A stretch of 64,000 bases of DNA from Tritrichomonas musculus (GCA_039105265.1 JAPFFF010000007.1:4030001-4094000); one strand, 5' to 3'. Positions 37,100-47,013 are shown, counted from the stretch's first letter. The notes: a model not told the origin generated them from the sequence alone. Program-made: numbers and translations.

Positions 37100-38756
37100 A
37101 TGTTTACGATTGAGCAGAGCGGACACATAACAAAAACAAATACTATTGACGGATTGATTAACGAGTACATTAAAAGATATGTTGACAATTATGTTATCAA
37201 AGGTGATACATCGAACGGAAACGTAGGAGGTTCAAACGGTCATGGAATCACAGAGGAACAATTGAATGAAGCTGTTAACGGATTGCGTGATTATGTTATC
37301 AACAATTACGCTTTATCAACTGATATACCTGATGACTTGATTAATGAAGAATCATTGACGACAAAAATAAATGAAGCATTAAAAGGATATGCACTGAAGA
37401 GTGAAATACCAGAAGTACTCAAAAATAGTGAGTTACAATTGAACATAAAAGAACTATTACCAGACGAAATGTTTCAGAAATTGATGACTGAAGATGATAA
37501 ACCATTATCAGCTCAAGCATCAATGTGTTTAACAAGTATAGCAGCTAATGAAGGTCTTCAATCGGCTTTGGATGTTTGTGCCGAACGATATGTTCCAAAA
37601 GATGATTTGAAGAATTACATCACGAGAGATAATTTGAATGTATCAACTGAATACACAATTGAAATCAAGACATATATGTTTCCTAATATAGGTCCAGTAC
37701 CAGAAGAATATGAAGAAAACGGAATGGATACATCTCACGTTTTACCGTTCAAAGAAGGAACACATTTGGTTGGTTATAAATTTGACAATAGTGGTAATAT
37801 ATTCCATTTTGATATCAGATTCAAGACAAATGAATTATATGCTGATGATGAATATAACGTTAAACAACATGAAGCTGAAGGATTTGAAAGTGAAGGTGAG
37901 TATTTTGAATTAGTGTGGGATGAAGTTAGTGGAGCAATTTATGATAGATATCAATACCTTCCAATAACAATAACATTAGCAGAAACAGAAGAAAGATTAG
38001 CATTGAAGAGTGATATACCAGAACCAGTTGACTTGACACCGTATTATACTAGTGCACAAGCTGATGAGAAGTTTGTTGATGAGGATGAATTGGCTTATGA
38101 ATTGGATAAGTATGAAACGAAAACAGTTGCAGAAGGAAAATATGCTTTGAAAAGTGAGATTCCAGAGATTATTGAGGGTCAAACAACAATTCAATTCGAA
38201 ATCGTCAATAATACAATTCCTGATTTGGATTACAACACATATCATGAACTGATTGAGCAATACGGGTTGGATATTGTTTCATCAAACAGTTTTTATACGG
38301 GTCATTATGTTCATGTAGACTATTCGTACAATGACGATGATGACGAACAACCCTCTCAGATAATGCGTATCGAAGGAAGTGATTCAAGTATTTGGTTTTT
38401 GTATGACAGCCATGAATTAATCAATCCAGGAACTGGCGATACACCAGAAGTTTTATCGTGTTCAATTACCAAAACTATCGAACCAACAGACAGAAACGCT
38501 TATTCAGCTAGATATGTGTCGAATACTTATGCATTGAAGACGGATATACCAGAACCAGTTGACTTGACACCGTATTATACTAGTGCACAAGCTGATGAGA
38601 AGTTTGTTGATGAAGATGAATTAGCTTATGAATTAGATAAGTATGCATTGAAAACAGATATACCAACAATTCCAACTGATTTGGTTAATGAATCTGCATT
38701 GAATACTGCATTATACGGAACTGAATTGAATATTGAATATCCGAATCCCGTTCGTG
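37100..38756 (+). CDS. Fibre-like protein of M1b, part before the M2 insertion
   Basis: The N-terminal part of the M1b fibre-like gene (MFTIEQSGHITKTNTIDGL) has two copies of a module, PEPVDLTPYYTSAQADEKF, with following DEDELAYELDKY. The modules are nearly identical at DNA level, as expected for repeat homogenisation. M2 begins at 38757 inside this gene, and the remainder lies at 62713-64000. Confidence 0.7.
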
Positions 38757-39057
38757 AGTAGTGATGGGGTATCAATAATCGGGACCAGATAAATCCCACT
38801 TAAAACGCCCAAAATGACCCCTTTTTGGCCCCCTTCTAAATATCAAAAATAGCATACACCCACAGCCCCATATTCTGAACCTGCATTTGACCCCACATTC
38901 GGACCCATATTCGGGGGCCACATAGAGTTCCCTATTTTGTGCCCATACCGCATACTACCCCAAAACGCCCATAAAACGCCCATATTCGGGCCCATACAAA
39001 TTCCAAAAATAGACCACTTATGGACCACCTATGGCCCACCTATGGGACCACTTATGG
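38757..39057 (+). repeat. M2 left terminal inverted repeat (301 bp)
   Basis: No difference from the reverse complement of 62412-62712 is seen by eye. It is C-rich on this strand, with short repeated phrases such as AAACGCCCA and CCCATATTCGGG. Open frames within it are mirror images in both TIRs and are not genes. Confidence 0.95.
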
Positions 39058-39060
39058 GAC

Positions 39061-39242
39061 AAGCTAATGGAACAAGCTAATGGAACAAGCTAATGGAACA
39101 AGCTAATGGAACAAGCTAATGGCAAAAGCTAATGGAACAAGCTAATGGAACAAGCTAATGGAACAAGCTAATGGAACAAGCTAATGGAACAAGCTAATGG
39201 CAAAAGCTAATGGAACAAGCTAATGGAACAAGCTAATGGAAC
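39061..39242 (+). repeat. 13-bp tandem array inside the left M2 end
   Basis: There are fourteen copies of AAGCTAATGGAAC; two copies (fifth and eleventh) end CAA instead, six units apart, which suggests a block duplication. It begins where the TIRs stop matching. The right end has a different array at the same place. Confidence 0.9.
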
Positions 39243-39315
39243 GTTCCGATGGCGACACAGACCGATGGGACAACCCAGATGAATTCCAAAAATAACGCGA
39301 TTCTCAAACCAATTC

Positions 39316-39326
39316 GATTTTTTATC
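39316..39326 (+). promoter_or_regulatory. GATTTTTTATC motif, second start-proximal class
   Basis: The motif lies 9 bp before the ATG at 39336. Near-copies precede the genes at 39742 (AATTTTTTATCG, 39722-39733) and 62253 on the minus strand (TGATTTTTTATCG, complement 62262-62273). All three are terminus-proximal genes. Confidence 0.45.
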
Positions 39327-39335
39327 CAGTTAGAA

Positions 39336-39638
39336 ATGAATTCAACAACTACTGCCATGCCACAACTCTCCACTGTCGAAGCTAATGGTGTCAAACTCGA
39401 TTACCTCGAACACGTCATCCTCAAGAAATACCCCCAATGGAAATCCCTTGCATTCGACTACCACAACGACGATGATTTCATGGACGATCTCATCGATACA
39501 ATATCAAATTATGAAACTGATTTGGAATCCCTTCGAGCCAAAATCATAGATGGTGATAGCTATGATCGCAAGGAACTCGATTTGGGGCGTATCAAGATGC
39601 TATTGAAAATACTCGCATTCTCATATGAATATGCTTGA
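39336..39638 (+). CDS. Hypothetical 100-residue protein near the left M2 end
   Basis: I prefer the ATG at 39336 (MNSTTTAMPQLSTVEANG) over the earlier ATG at 39249, because the latter starts at the edge of the tandem array while 39336 follows a GATTTTTTATC motif. The protein is acidic, with DYHNDDDFMDDLIDTISNYE and a helical C-terminus (RIKMLLKILAFSYEYA). No domain recognised. Confidence 0.45.
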   Translation: MNSTTTAMPQLSTVEANGVKLDYLEHVILKKYPQWKSLAFDYHNDDDFMDDLIDTISNYETDLESLRAKIIDGDSYDRKELDLGRIKMLLKILAFSYEYA

Positions 39639-39741
39639 GTATTCGATCAATCACATTCGCATTTATATTTTTGGACTCAACTCCATATGATGTAATAACT
39701 AGCTAGTTCGCAATGCAACTCAATTTTTTATCGAATTCCAA

Positions 39742-40515
39742 ATGGAATCAACTGGGTCAAATACACCAATGGCAGCTGTTATCGAACCAATCGATGATGA
39801 GTATGAATACATCCAATATAATGATAAGCTCCGTTTGATACATTCCATTAAGGATGATATGTACCAGATGCAATCGATTCTCAATGCATGCAATTCCAAG
39901 AAGCAGGCTTATCGATGGAGGCAACTCGCTGAAACCAATGAAATACTCGATGAATTATCGGCACAGCAAAATTGCTGTCCCGAGGATTTGGTGCAAAATC
40001 GAGTAAATATTGGTAATTCCCATTTGCAAGGTATATACATTCACCGACTACTGGTCAATGATGTTGCATGCTGGGCAAGTCGAAAGTATGCCATATATAT
40101 TGCTCAGCTTTTGGATGCTCAGTTTGAGAAGCAACGCGAGCAGCTGGATAACAAAATCAAGGACCTCACTACAAGGGTTGTCCCCAAGGATCACCAAAAT
40201 AGCTACCGATATATGATATGGCTTGAGGAACTCCCCAAAGATAAGGATTCTGTGGTACTCCATCTTGTTCGTCGCAACAAGCATTCATGGAGGCAGGTCA
40301 GTAGGATATATCAAGATAAGAAGAAGCGCTGGATATTTATTGATGACCTACCCATCGCAATGACCCCGAATGAAGATATCAAGCGAATGGCCAAAGCTAT
40401 GTTCAAAGGGGATGATGTCACTGTAGGTGGTACTAGGATTACCATCAAAAGGTCATGCCTTAATGATTTTCACACAGCAGTGAACAAATATTTCACAACC
40501 ACAATGCAATCATAA
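39742..40515 (+). CDS. Hypothetical 257-residue protein
   Basis: The N-terminal half is helical (LRLIHSIKDDMYQMQSILNA). The C-terminal half, from about 150, has alternating strands and basic residues (YMIWLEELPKDKDSVVLHLV, RRNKHSWRQVSRIYQDKKKR) and a final FHTAVNKYF. It may be a DNA-binding accessory protein, but I recognise no family. An unusual point is that the codons for SAQQNCCPED (about 74-83) carry a copy of the AGCAAAATTGCT hairpin that also occurs in both long inverted repeats of M2. Confidence 0.5.
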   Translation: MESTGSNTPMAAVIEPIDDEYEYIQYNDKLRLIHSIKDDMYQMQSILNACNSKKQAYRWRQLAETNEILDELSAQQNCCPEDLVQNRVNIGNSHLQGIYIHRLLVNDVACWASRKYAIYIAQLLDAQFEKQREQLDNKIKDLTTRVVPKDHQNSYRYMIWLEELPKDKDSVVLHLVRRNKHSWRQVSRIYQDKKKRWIFIDDLPIAMTPNEDIKRMAKAMFKGDDVTVGGTRITIKRSCLNDFHTAVNKYFTTTMQS

Positions 40516-40557
40516 GTACATTCGTCAAAATCCCTGGAACAGTCGAAAATAATATTT

Positions 40558-40566
40558 TATTTTTGC
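40558..40566 (+). promoter_or_regulatory. TATTTTTGC motif before the 192-residue gene
   Basis: The motif lies 4 bp before the ATG at 40571 (TATTTTTGCATAAATG). Further M2 examples are at 41570-41577 (PolB), 59871-59879, 60710-60717 and, on the minus strand, 54911-54918 and 56514-56522. Confidence 0.5.
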
Positions 40567-40570
40567 ATAA

Positions 40571-41149
40571 ATGGATACTGGTACAGATATTGAAATGGAT
40601 ACTGATACAACTACTGGTACAGATACTGATACAGCTACTGATACAGCTACTGGTACAGCAACTGATGCTGAGATACTCCTAAAGATCGTAGATGGTATCA
40701 CCGATTTGCGCCGAGATGTCAAGCATTTGATTAAGCGTATGAACCATAAACGCAAACCATCTGCTGATACCCCAAAGGCTGAAGCACATATCGACACCAC
40801 TCAGGACACCACTCAGGATGCAAATGACTCACCTCCTGAAACCCCATCTATTGAACATCCTCGACCTCGTTTAAATCGCACCCATATATTCAATCGAAGC
40901 AAGTTCCTGGATATTGGAGATCACGACCGATTGATCCAATATGTCACATCACAGGCAGTAATCGATGCGGTCTCCAACGCAGAACCTCATAAACGTGTAT
41001 CCCTATTGCGTAGACTCATACGCGATAACCTGAAATTGAGTATCTCCATGTATATGACCCAAAAACTAATCAACACCCATATGCCTATAAACGGTCCTCC
41101 AAGGGAACCAGCTCCAGACCCAGATGAGATTGATACAACCGATTTCTAA
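40571..41149 (+). CDS. Thr/Asp-repeat protein, 192 residues (unknown)
   Basis: The first 35 residues are Thr/Asp/Gly dipeptide-like repeats (TDTTTGTDTDTATDTATGTA) encoded by a degenerate GATACTGGTACA array. A helical segment with Arg/Lys (LRRDVKHLIKRMNHKRKP), a Pro-rich linker and a C-terminal helical domain (DRLIQYVTSQAVIDAVSNAE and RRLIRDNLKLSISMYMTQKL) follow. No domain recognised. The C-terminal domain is the part likely to be functional. Confidence 0.5.
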   Translation: MDTGTDIEMDTDTTTGTDTDTATDTATGTATDAEILLKIVDGITDLRRDVKHLIKRMNHKRKPSADTPKAEAHIDTTQDTTQDANDSPPETPSIEHPRPRLNRTHIFNRSKFLDIGDHDRLIQYVTSQAVIDAVSNAEPHKRVSLLRRLIRDNLKLSISMYMTQKLINTHMPINGPPREPAPDPDEIDTTDF

Positions 41150-41404
41150 CCGTAATCCAAAAATATTTTTGCAAAAACCGACCCCATGATGGATGCGTAA
41201 TGCATTCTCTAGAGGAACCAACATACGTACCCGGGATTGCACATCAATCCCTCAAGGAAAATACCTGCATCCACCATGAGACTGGTTTGGGTTGCAAATG
41301 CCGGCAAATGCCCGTATTACCCCATAATCCACAAGTAATAGCTTACCCAAGGTGTTTAGTGCGCTTGGGCTCTATCACAAATATGGACCGGAAATAATAC
41401 GAAA

Positions 41405-41500
41405 AATCGGTATGGCAGTGGATCGAACCTATGCCTGCCGCCGAAGCTGGGAGACATCCTTCTTGATCCAACAACTATACCAGTTAGCGCTAACACATAT
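41405..41500 (-). other. tRNA-like sequence, probably degenerate
   Basis: On the minus strand the segment reads TTAGCGCTAACTGGTATAG, close to a tRNA A-box and D-arm. About 55 bp later comes AGGTTCGATCCA, close to a B-box but one base short. I cannot fold an acceptor stem or a clean anticodon arm. It may be a tRNA relic or a pol III-type internal promoter captured in the intergenic region (41150-41597) upstream of PolB. Nothing else is recognisable in that region. Confidence 0.3.
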
Positions 41501-41597
41501 ATGATTCCGATTTGCTATTTAATCGAGTAAAATTCAAAAATAGTATGTCATCAACCGCGTTGCGATGATTATTTTTGTATTTTTACCAATGGGGTAA

Positions 41598-44500
41598 ATG
41601 AGTAAGATTACTAATTGGAATTTCGATAAAAAGGTTCTACCCACAGACATTGTCAGAGACTATATCAATCTCATCAATGAGAAGTTCCGCGGGGGTATCT
41701 CAACCAACAGCCAATATGTTGGACAGCTGAGCAGTCTCATAAAGTTCCTGAATGAGAACTCGTTTGTAGCTCACACTGGTTTTGATACCGATAATAAGCT
41801 CGAGGACTCAGATCTTGATACATTCCTCAGACGACTGAGGCTTACACGTGCTGAGCAGAGGCGTCTCAAGGTATTGGGATTGGAAGGTGTTGAACGTTTA
41901 CTGAATAGCAAGATTAATAAGACCCATTTTAATAAAACTGTTTTAACCGCGAGTGATGTCAAAGATTATATCAAGATCGCCAACACTGAGTTCAATGCCA
42001 ACATCCCAACCGACATATCACAGGCCGCACAGCAGAGCAGTCTCATAAAGTTCCTGAATGATAATTTATTTGTATATCGCACACGTTTTGATACTAATAC
42101 CCTTCTCGAGGAATCCCATTTTGATAGATTCTTCGAGAGACTGCATGATGAACAAGAGGATAAGCTGCTGAGGGATGCAACTGAACAGAATCTGCAAGCA
42201 ATTGAGAAGGTCAGACTTGAGCGGGAACGTGCTAAGCAATTGGAACAGGAGCGTGCTAAGCAAGAGCGTCTCCAGAAGCAGGAACAGAAGCGGGAACAGA
42301 AACTCGCTGAGAAGTCGAAACGCGATCGATTGAAACAGAAGCGGGAACAGGAGAAGAAACTGGAGCGTGAAAAGCATCGCAAGATTAGTACTAAGAATTT
42401 CGCTAAACGTATTATACCCGAGGAAACTGTTGAAGAATATATCGATAAGGCCAATGAGGAGTTCGATGCCAACATCCAATTCCGCAACACATCATATAAT
42501 GAACGACTGAGCAGTTTCGTAAAGTTCCTGAATGATAATTTATTTGTATATCGCACCGGTTTTGATCGCGATTATCATATCAAGGAATCAAATCTTGATA
42601 CATTCTTCGAGAGGCTTGAGGCTGAACGAACTAAGGATTACTTCAAGCATTTCGATAGAGATGATTACAAGATCGAGGACCCCATTGATGAACAGCAGCG
42701 TGTGAAGTCCCAGTTTAAGTTCTATCAGCAATTAGCTGATGATCGCAAAGCAATTTCCTATTTCAACAAGTATTATCCCGAGTATATCGATAGAGCTGAA
42801 ATACAAGATATACTCCGAGACAGGACTAAGGTTACAAAACTGACTCATATTATCGATGGTAACGCTAATATCGATGATCTCCCCAAGGACCCCGAAAATA
42901 ATGAAATACTCGATTACCTCAGTGAGTTCGGCCATCAGTTCAAATCGAAACACACCGATTTCCTCATGGTGAATGAACCTGATAGCTATGATAGGGCTGT
43001 TGAGGCTTGGCGATCATATACCAAATATGCTGATAGTGATTCCAATGAGCGTGAGGATATCGATACCTATGAGCCAATATACATATACTACTTCAACTCG
43101 ATATCCTCATTGAACACCATATATGACGGCTTGCAACAGGTCTATAAGCGTGAGGTAAAACCATTCAAAATCTATTTCCAACTCTCGGGTGTATTTGAGA
43201 TCCCCTATGCTGAGAAAGTGTTTGGGTATTCATGTGAATATGCAGCTAGGGAAATCAATTGGAACAACTATAAATCGGCTATCCCAATTGTGGTTCGTGA
43301 TGAGCAATCGCTTGACATCGTGAAGTACTATATTGAATCAGTACTGCACTCATATGAGACCTCAACATCTGGAACCAAGTTGATTATGGTAGGATCAGTC
43401 TCATTCACGGTATCTCGAATGGTCAAGGTTAGTGGTCCAATCAAGGATTTACCTCCTGAGATCAAAAATAGCAAATTCATTATCACGGACAACGCTGATG
43501 ACAATCTATGTTGGTACCGATTTCTGGCTGCATGTCTAGATGACCATCTGGTTGACCCTGAATCTGGTTGCAAAACTAAGCACCGTACACAGGCAGCTAG
43601 GAAGCTCCTATGCGAGGATCACAATATAGTGTATTCTACTAAGCCATCTCAAGATGCAATCGACCTCCTGAACAACTATCCGGGTACATCAATTGAATCC
43701 ATGAAGGCATCTGCTGAGAAGCATCACTTGAATGTGGACATCTATGAGTACATGGAGGATCTCAAAGTCTATAACCTTCAGGACCAATGGAAATACAATA
43801 GCGATAACTCATTTAGGAAATCCGCATTGCTGTACACCCAAAATCGAATCATCCACATAATGTACATCAGGGATGCTGAGAAGCTGACCAACATCCACAT
43901 TTGCCCAAAGTGTGGCTCATATGCCCATTACGGTCATTACAACATGAAGTGTTTCGAGAACCATGTTAAGAACTGTGATGGGGTATTTCGAAAGCGATTC
44001 ATACCCAATCGTGAACCACTACCATACTGCCCACATATACTCAGCAATCCAGTGTACGAATATTGCTTAGCCTATGGTCTCGACTGGAAACCCAACATAT
44101 ATTACATCACCTACGATTTCGAAACTGTTGAACAGCCTGTGAATGCATCCATTGGTTCATCCACAACCATCAACTCACGACTGATACCCCTGAGTGTATC
44201 ATCATGTGTCAAATCGCAATCTGGTTGTACCACAAAGCACTTCTCATTAAGAGATTCAGCTGAGTTCATCATCAAGTGGATCGAGTGGTTGTTTGAGCAA
44301 TCCAAGCAGGTGTATCACGATAAGGTTCAATACATGAAATCCTTCATCAATCAACCAGTTGACAATCTCAAAACCATTGATCGCAACCTGAATGTGATAA
44401 CCGTATTTGGATTCAACTCGAGTAGATTCGATAGCAACCTATTCAAGGAGTATCTCAACTACAGTTCAGCTGGGACTACGTTATGGAGTGTTGAGCCCAA

Positions 44501-47006
44501 TAGTATCATTGGTACCACATCCTCATTGAAGCAGTTCATATTGAAGTCACCCAAATACGACACCAAGTTGCGATTCATCGACGCACAATCATTCGTAGCT
44601 GGAGGTACATTACGACAATTCGGGGTTGATTTTGGGGGAGTTGAGAATAGCTCTAAGGGTGTGTTCCCATATGAAGCCATCAATACTGAGAACTACAATG
44701 AGGTCCTCTCACAAGCAGAACCATTTGAGTATGAAGCGTTCTACAGCTATCTCAACCAGAAGAACCCATTGACACCAGATGCTTACAAACTATATCTCGA
44801 GGATGCCAAAAACTATGAAACCCGATGGGACTACCTACTTGCATACAATGATAATGATGTCGAGATGATGATCAAACCCATTGACAACCTGATTGCACTC
44901 AATGCGCAGTACAATGTGGACCTCATCTCAAACCTATCGCTAAGCAAGAATGCATCCTGTATCAAGTATGCACTCGCATATAAGGAATTCAATCCGAATG
45001 CCGAATACTCCATACAGAATCCCATTAACAAATTCAAACCAAACCTCGATTGGTGGCGATTCAAATGCGAGAACTACTATAACCAGGATGTCAAATATAA
45101 TCTAGCTCATAAGGACAAACCCAGGAACCTCGATAAATGTGTTTGTGAGGAGCAATTCGATAAGTTCATGGAGATGTACAACAATCCAGATACAGGCAAG
45201 TGCCATCTCTGTGGTGAGCACTTCACATGGACCAACAGACCTACTCTCGATAGAATCAATAATGATATCGGTCATGAACTCAGTAACTGTAAACTCGCTT
45301 GTGCGGAATGCAACAGACTTCGCAGTCGTGATGACCCCAATATAACCAAACTCCGAATTCAGCTGAAGAAGTACTGCAAGATGATGCATCTCCCAACACT
45401 CATCAACGATGAACAGGAGTATTACAGCTTACGGAACAACATCACTGGTGGTCTATCCAATGTCATGCATCGAGTCAACATCAAGGGTCATACCAAAATA
45501 AACCGCTTTAGATACAACGCCGTTGATCACAAGGTAATCTCATATGATACTCCACACACGATGACTCACATTGTTGGAGTCGATTTCAACAGCTTATACC
45601 CATCTGCATTCAGTTCAACCAAACATGATGCCAATCCATATCACGGGGGAGTCATGTATATGCCAGGTTCCATGATGGAGCGATTCGAGGTGTACAAGGA
45701 TGGGGTCAAAAATATGAAGACCTACAACTCATGCATGCGTATCATCAACAGTCAGAAGCACCGAGATAATCCCGAATTCCTGTTCAAAGCGGAGGTCATG
45801 TTGAAATGCCCAATATCCAAAATCAACTACTTCATCAATTTCCCACCTGTATTTCGCAATTTCGATATCACCAATGATGAGGCCACAATTGGTCCATATA
45901 TGCACAACTACATGACTCACAATAAGCTCCCATCTGTTGACAAAACTGAACGGAAGCTGACCATGAGTGTTGATACAATGGGTACCTATCAGACATTCTC
46001 GAACTACTACCTCTGGTTCCTCCTCGACCATGGACTTGTCATTGAGGATATCAAGAGTCTCACCACATACGAGGCTCATCGTGGATTCAACCCATTTGTT
46101 AGCGAGTTCATGAAACGCCGTCAGGATATCATATCGGGAGTTGCTGGGGGAAATGAAAAATTTTATAAGATCAGCATGAATGGCTCATATGGGTACGATG
46201 GTATGAACACCGAGAAGTTCTCCAAAATCAAGATATGCTCACGCGATAAGACCTTCCAGAATATCATCTACGACAACTATGTCAGTGGCACCAAATTGAG
46301 TGATGACAACTATCTACTCCAGATGAACCCAAAGAGCTTCAAATGCACGACATGCCTTCAGGAATCATTCTGGACTCTAGATAATGCCAAATTCTGGTAT
46401 CTCACATTCATATACGAGTTCATGTACAAGTGCCTTGATGTGGAGCGATTCCATTTCATAGAGGGGGACACTGATAGTGCGTATTTTGCAGTTGCTGGTG
46501 ATGATACCAAGGGGTCCGATCAAGAGTTCAAATACATCATCAAGAATAGGGCATTCTATGATGAGAACATATATAAGTTCATGCCGAATCCCAATATAAA
46601 TACAATCGCTGATGAGAAGAAAATACTGGGTCTCTGCATTGAGAAATATGGTGAGAATATGATAGCGTTGGCCCCTAAGTGCTACACCATATTTAATAGT
46701 GGAGCTGTGACCAAGGCACTCAAACTCAAGGGGGTCTCCCTCAAGAAAAACCGTATTACAAGTGATGATTACAAGGACATCATCGACAATGGTGGTGTGA
46801 AGGTTGGCAAAAATATCAATCTGCAAATGACCATGCGCAACAAAATCCAGAGCAAAATCAGTGAGATGACGATGTCCAAGATCACGGTAAACAAGAATGC
46901 TCTCACCGGGACTCACACCAAAATGATTGTCCTCGCGAACCAATCCTGTGCCCCATTCATCCACGGACTCACATCAGGGGACTATATTATATGCAATTCG
47001 AATTGA
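41598..47006 (+). CDS. polB: Protein-primed family B DNA polymerase with OTU-like and HNH domains (M2)
   Basis: This 1802-residue polymerase has an unusually long N-terminus. Three ~80-residue repeats end in LSSLIKFLNEN...F, LIKFLNDNLFVYRT and FVKFLNDNLFVYRT (about 2-82, 112-190, 268-345). A Lys/Glu/Arg coiled coil lies near 205-260. An OTU-like part starts at NLCWYRFLAACL (about 635) and is followed by a zinc-finger-like CPKCG...H...C (about 767-795). Exonuclease motifs are YDFETV (about 840), FNSSRFD (about 937) and YNDNDVE (about 1083). An HNH domain (CHLCG, DRINNDIGHELSN, CAECN; about 1200-1245) sits before motif A (DFNSLYPSAF, about 1328). Motif B is MNGSYGYDG (about 1525) and motif C GDTDSAYF (about 1622). 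Confidence 0.92.
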   Translation: MSKITNWNFDKKVLPTDIVRDYINLINEKFRGGISTNSQYVGQLSSLIKFLNENSFVAHTGFDTDNKLEDSDLDTFLRRLRLTRAEQRRLKVLGLEGVERLLNSKINKTHFNKTVLTASDVKDYIKIANTEFNANIPTDISQAAQQSSLIKFLNDNLFVYRTRFDTNTLLEESHFDRFFERLHDEQEDKLLRDATEQNLQAIEKVRLERERAKQLEQERAKQERLQKQEQKREQKLAEKSKRDRLKQKREQEKKLEREKHRKISTKNFAKRIIPEETVEEYIDKANEEFDANIQFRNTSYNERLSSFVKFLNDNLFVYRTGFDRDYHIKESNLDTFFERLEAERTKDYFKHFDRDDYKIEDPIDEQQRVKSQFKFYQQLADDRKAISYFNKYYPEYIDRAEIQDILRDRTKVTKLTHIIDGNANIDDLPKDPENNEILDYLSEFGHQFKSKHTDFLMVNEPDSYDRAVEAWRSYTKYADSDSNEREDIDTYEPIYIYYFNSISSLNTIYDGLQQVYKREVKPFKIYFQLSGVFEIPYAEKVFGYSCEYAAREINWNNYKSAIPIVVRDEQSLDIVKYYIESVLHSYETSTSGTKLIMVGSVSFTVSRMVKVSGPIKDLPPEIKNSKFIITDNADDNLCWYRFLAACLDDHLVDPESGCKTKHRTQAARKLLCEDHNIVYSTKPSQDAIDLLNNYPGTSIESMKASAEKHHLNVDIYEYMEDLKVYNLQDQWKYNSDNSFRKSALLYTQNRIIHIMYIRDAEKLTNIHICPKCGSYAHYGHYNMKCFENHVKNCDGVFRKRFIPNREPLPYCPHILSNPVYEYCLAYGLDWKPNIYYITYDFETVEQPVNASIGSSTTINSRLIPLSVSSCVKSQSGCTTKHFSLRDSAEFIIKWIEWLFEQSKQVYHDKVQYMKSFINQPVDNLKTIDRNLNVITVFGFNSSRFDSNLFKEYLNYSSAGTTLWSVEPNSIIGTTSSLKQFILKSPKYDTKLRFIDAQSFVAGGTLRQFGVDFGGVENSSKGVFPYEAINTENYNEVLSQAEPFEYEAFYSYLNQKNPLTPDAYKLYLEDAKNYETRWDYLLAYNDNDVEMMIKPIDNLIALNAQYNVDLISNLSLSKNASCIKYALAYKEFNPNAEYSIQNPINKFKPNLDWWRFKCENYYNQDVKYNLAHKDKPRNLDKCVCEEQFDKFMEMYNNPDTGKCHLCGEHFTWTNRPTLDRINNDIGHELSNCKLACAECNRLRSRDDPNITKLRIQLKKYCKMMHLPTLINDEQEYYSLRNNITGGLSNVMHRVNIKGHTKINRFRYNAVDHKVISYDTPHTMTHIVGVDFNSLYPSAFSSTKHDANPYHGGVMYMPGSMMERFEVYKDGVKNMKTYNSCMRIINSQKHRDNPEFLFKAEVMLKCPISKINYFINFPPVFRNFDITNDEATIGPYMHNYMTHNKLPSVDKTERKLTMSVDTMGTYQTFSNYYLWFLLDHGLVIEDIKSLTTYEAHRGFNPFVSEFMKRRQDIISGVAGGNEKFYKISMNGSYGYDGMNTEKFSKIKICSRDKTFQNIIYDNYVSGTKLSDDNYLLQMNPKSFKCTTCLQESFWTLDNAKFWYLTFIYEFMYKCLDVERFHFIEGDTDSAYFAVAGDDTKGSDQEFKYIIKNRAFYDENIYKFMPNPNINTIADEKKILGLCIEKYGENMIALAPKCYTIFNSGAVTKALKLKGVSLKKNRITSDDYKDIIDNGGVKVGKNINLQMTMRNKIQSKISEMTMSKITVNKNALTGTHTKMIVLANQSCAPFIHGLTSGDYIICNSN

Positions 47007-47013
47007 ATATTGG

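Larger units (their letters stand above)
28295..38756. mobile_element. Polinton copy M1b, part left of the M2 insertion
   Basis: This is an inverted, nearly identical copy of M1a starting AGTAGTGATAGTGGACC. It has the same gene order from the tip inward but carries an additional HNH endonuclease gene (31845-32453) and a different capsid segment. M2 lies inside its fibre gene, and the element resumes at 62713 and runs past the right edge. Apart from that insertion it looks whole in the visible part. Confidence 0.85.

Noticed and set aside
1-38756. One giant element with 11-kb terminal inverted repeats
   Set aside because: The AG/CT-type ends of M1a and M1b face inward and have different flanking hexamers, so two separate insertions fit better.
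38843-39028. 61-residue frame in the left M2 TIR and its mirror at 62441-62626
   Set aside because: It is present in both TIRs only because they are identical, Met/Gly/Trp-rich through short DNA repeats, and without start-proximal motif.
41200-41397. 65-residue open frame upstream of PolB
   Set aside because: No motif, odd composition and no homologue in the window; treated as intergenic.
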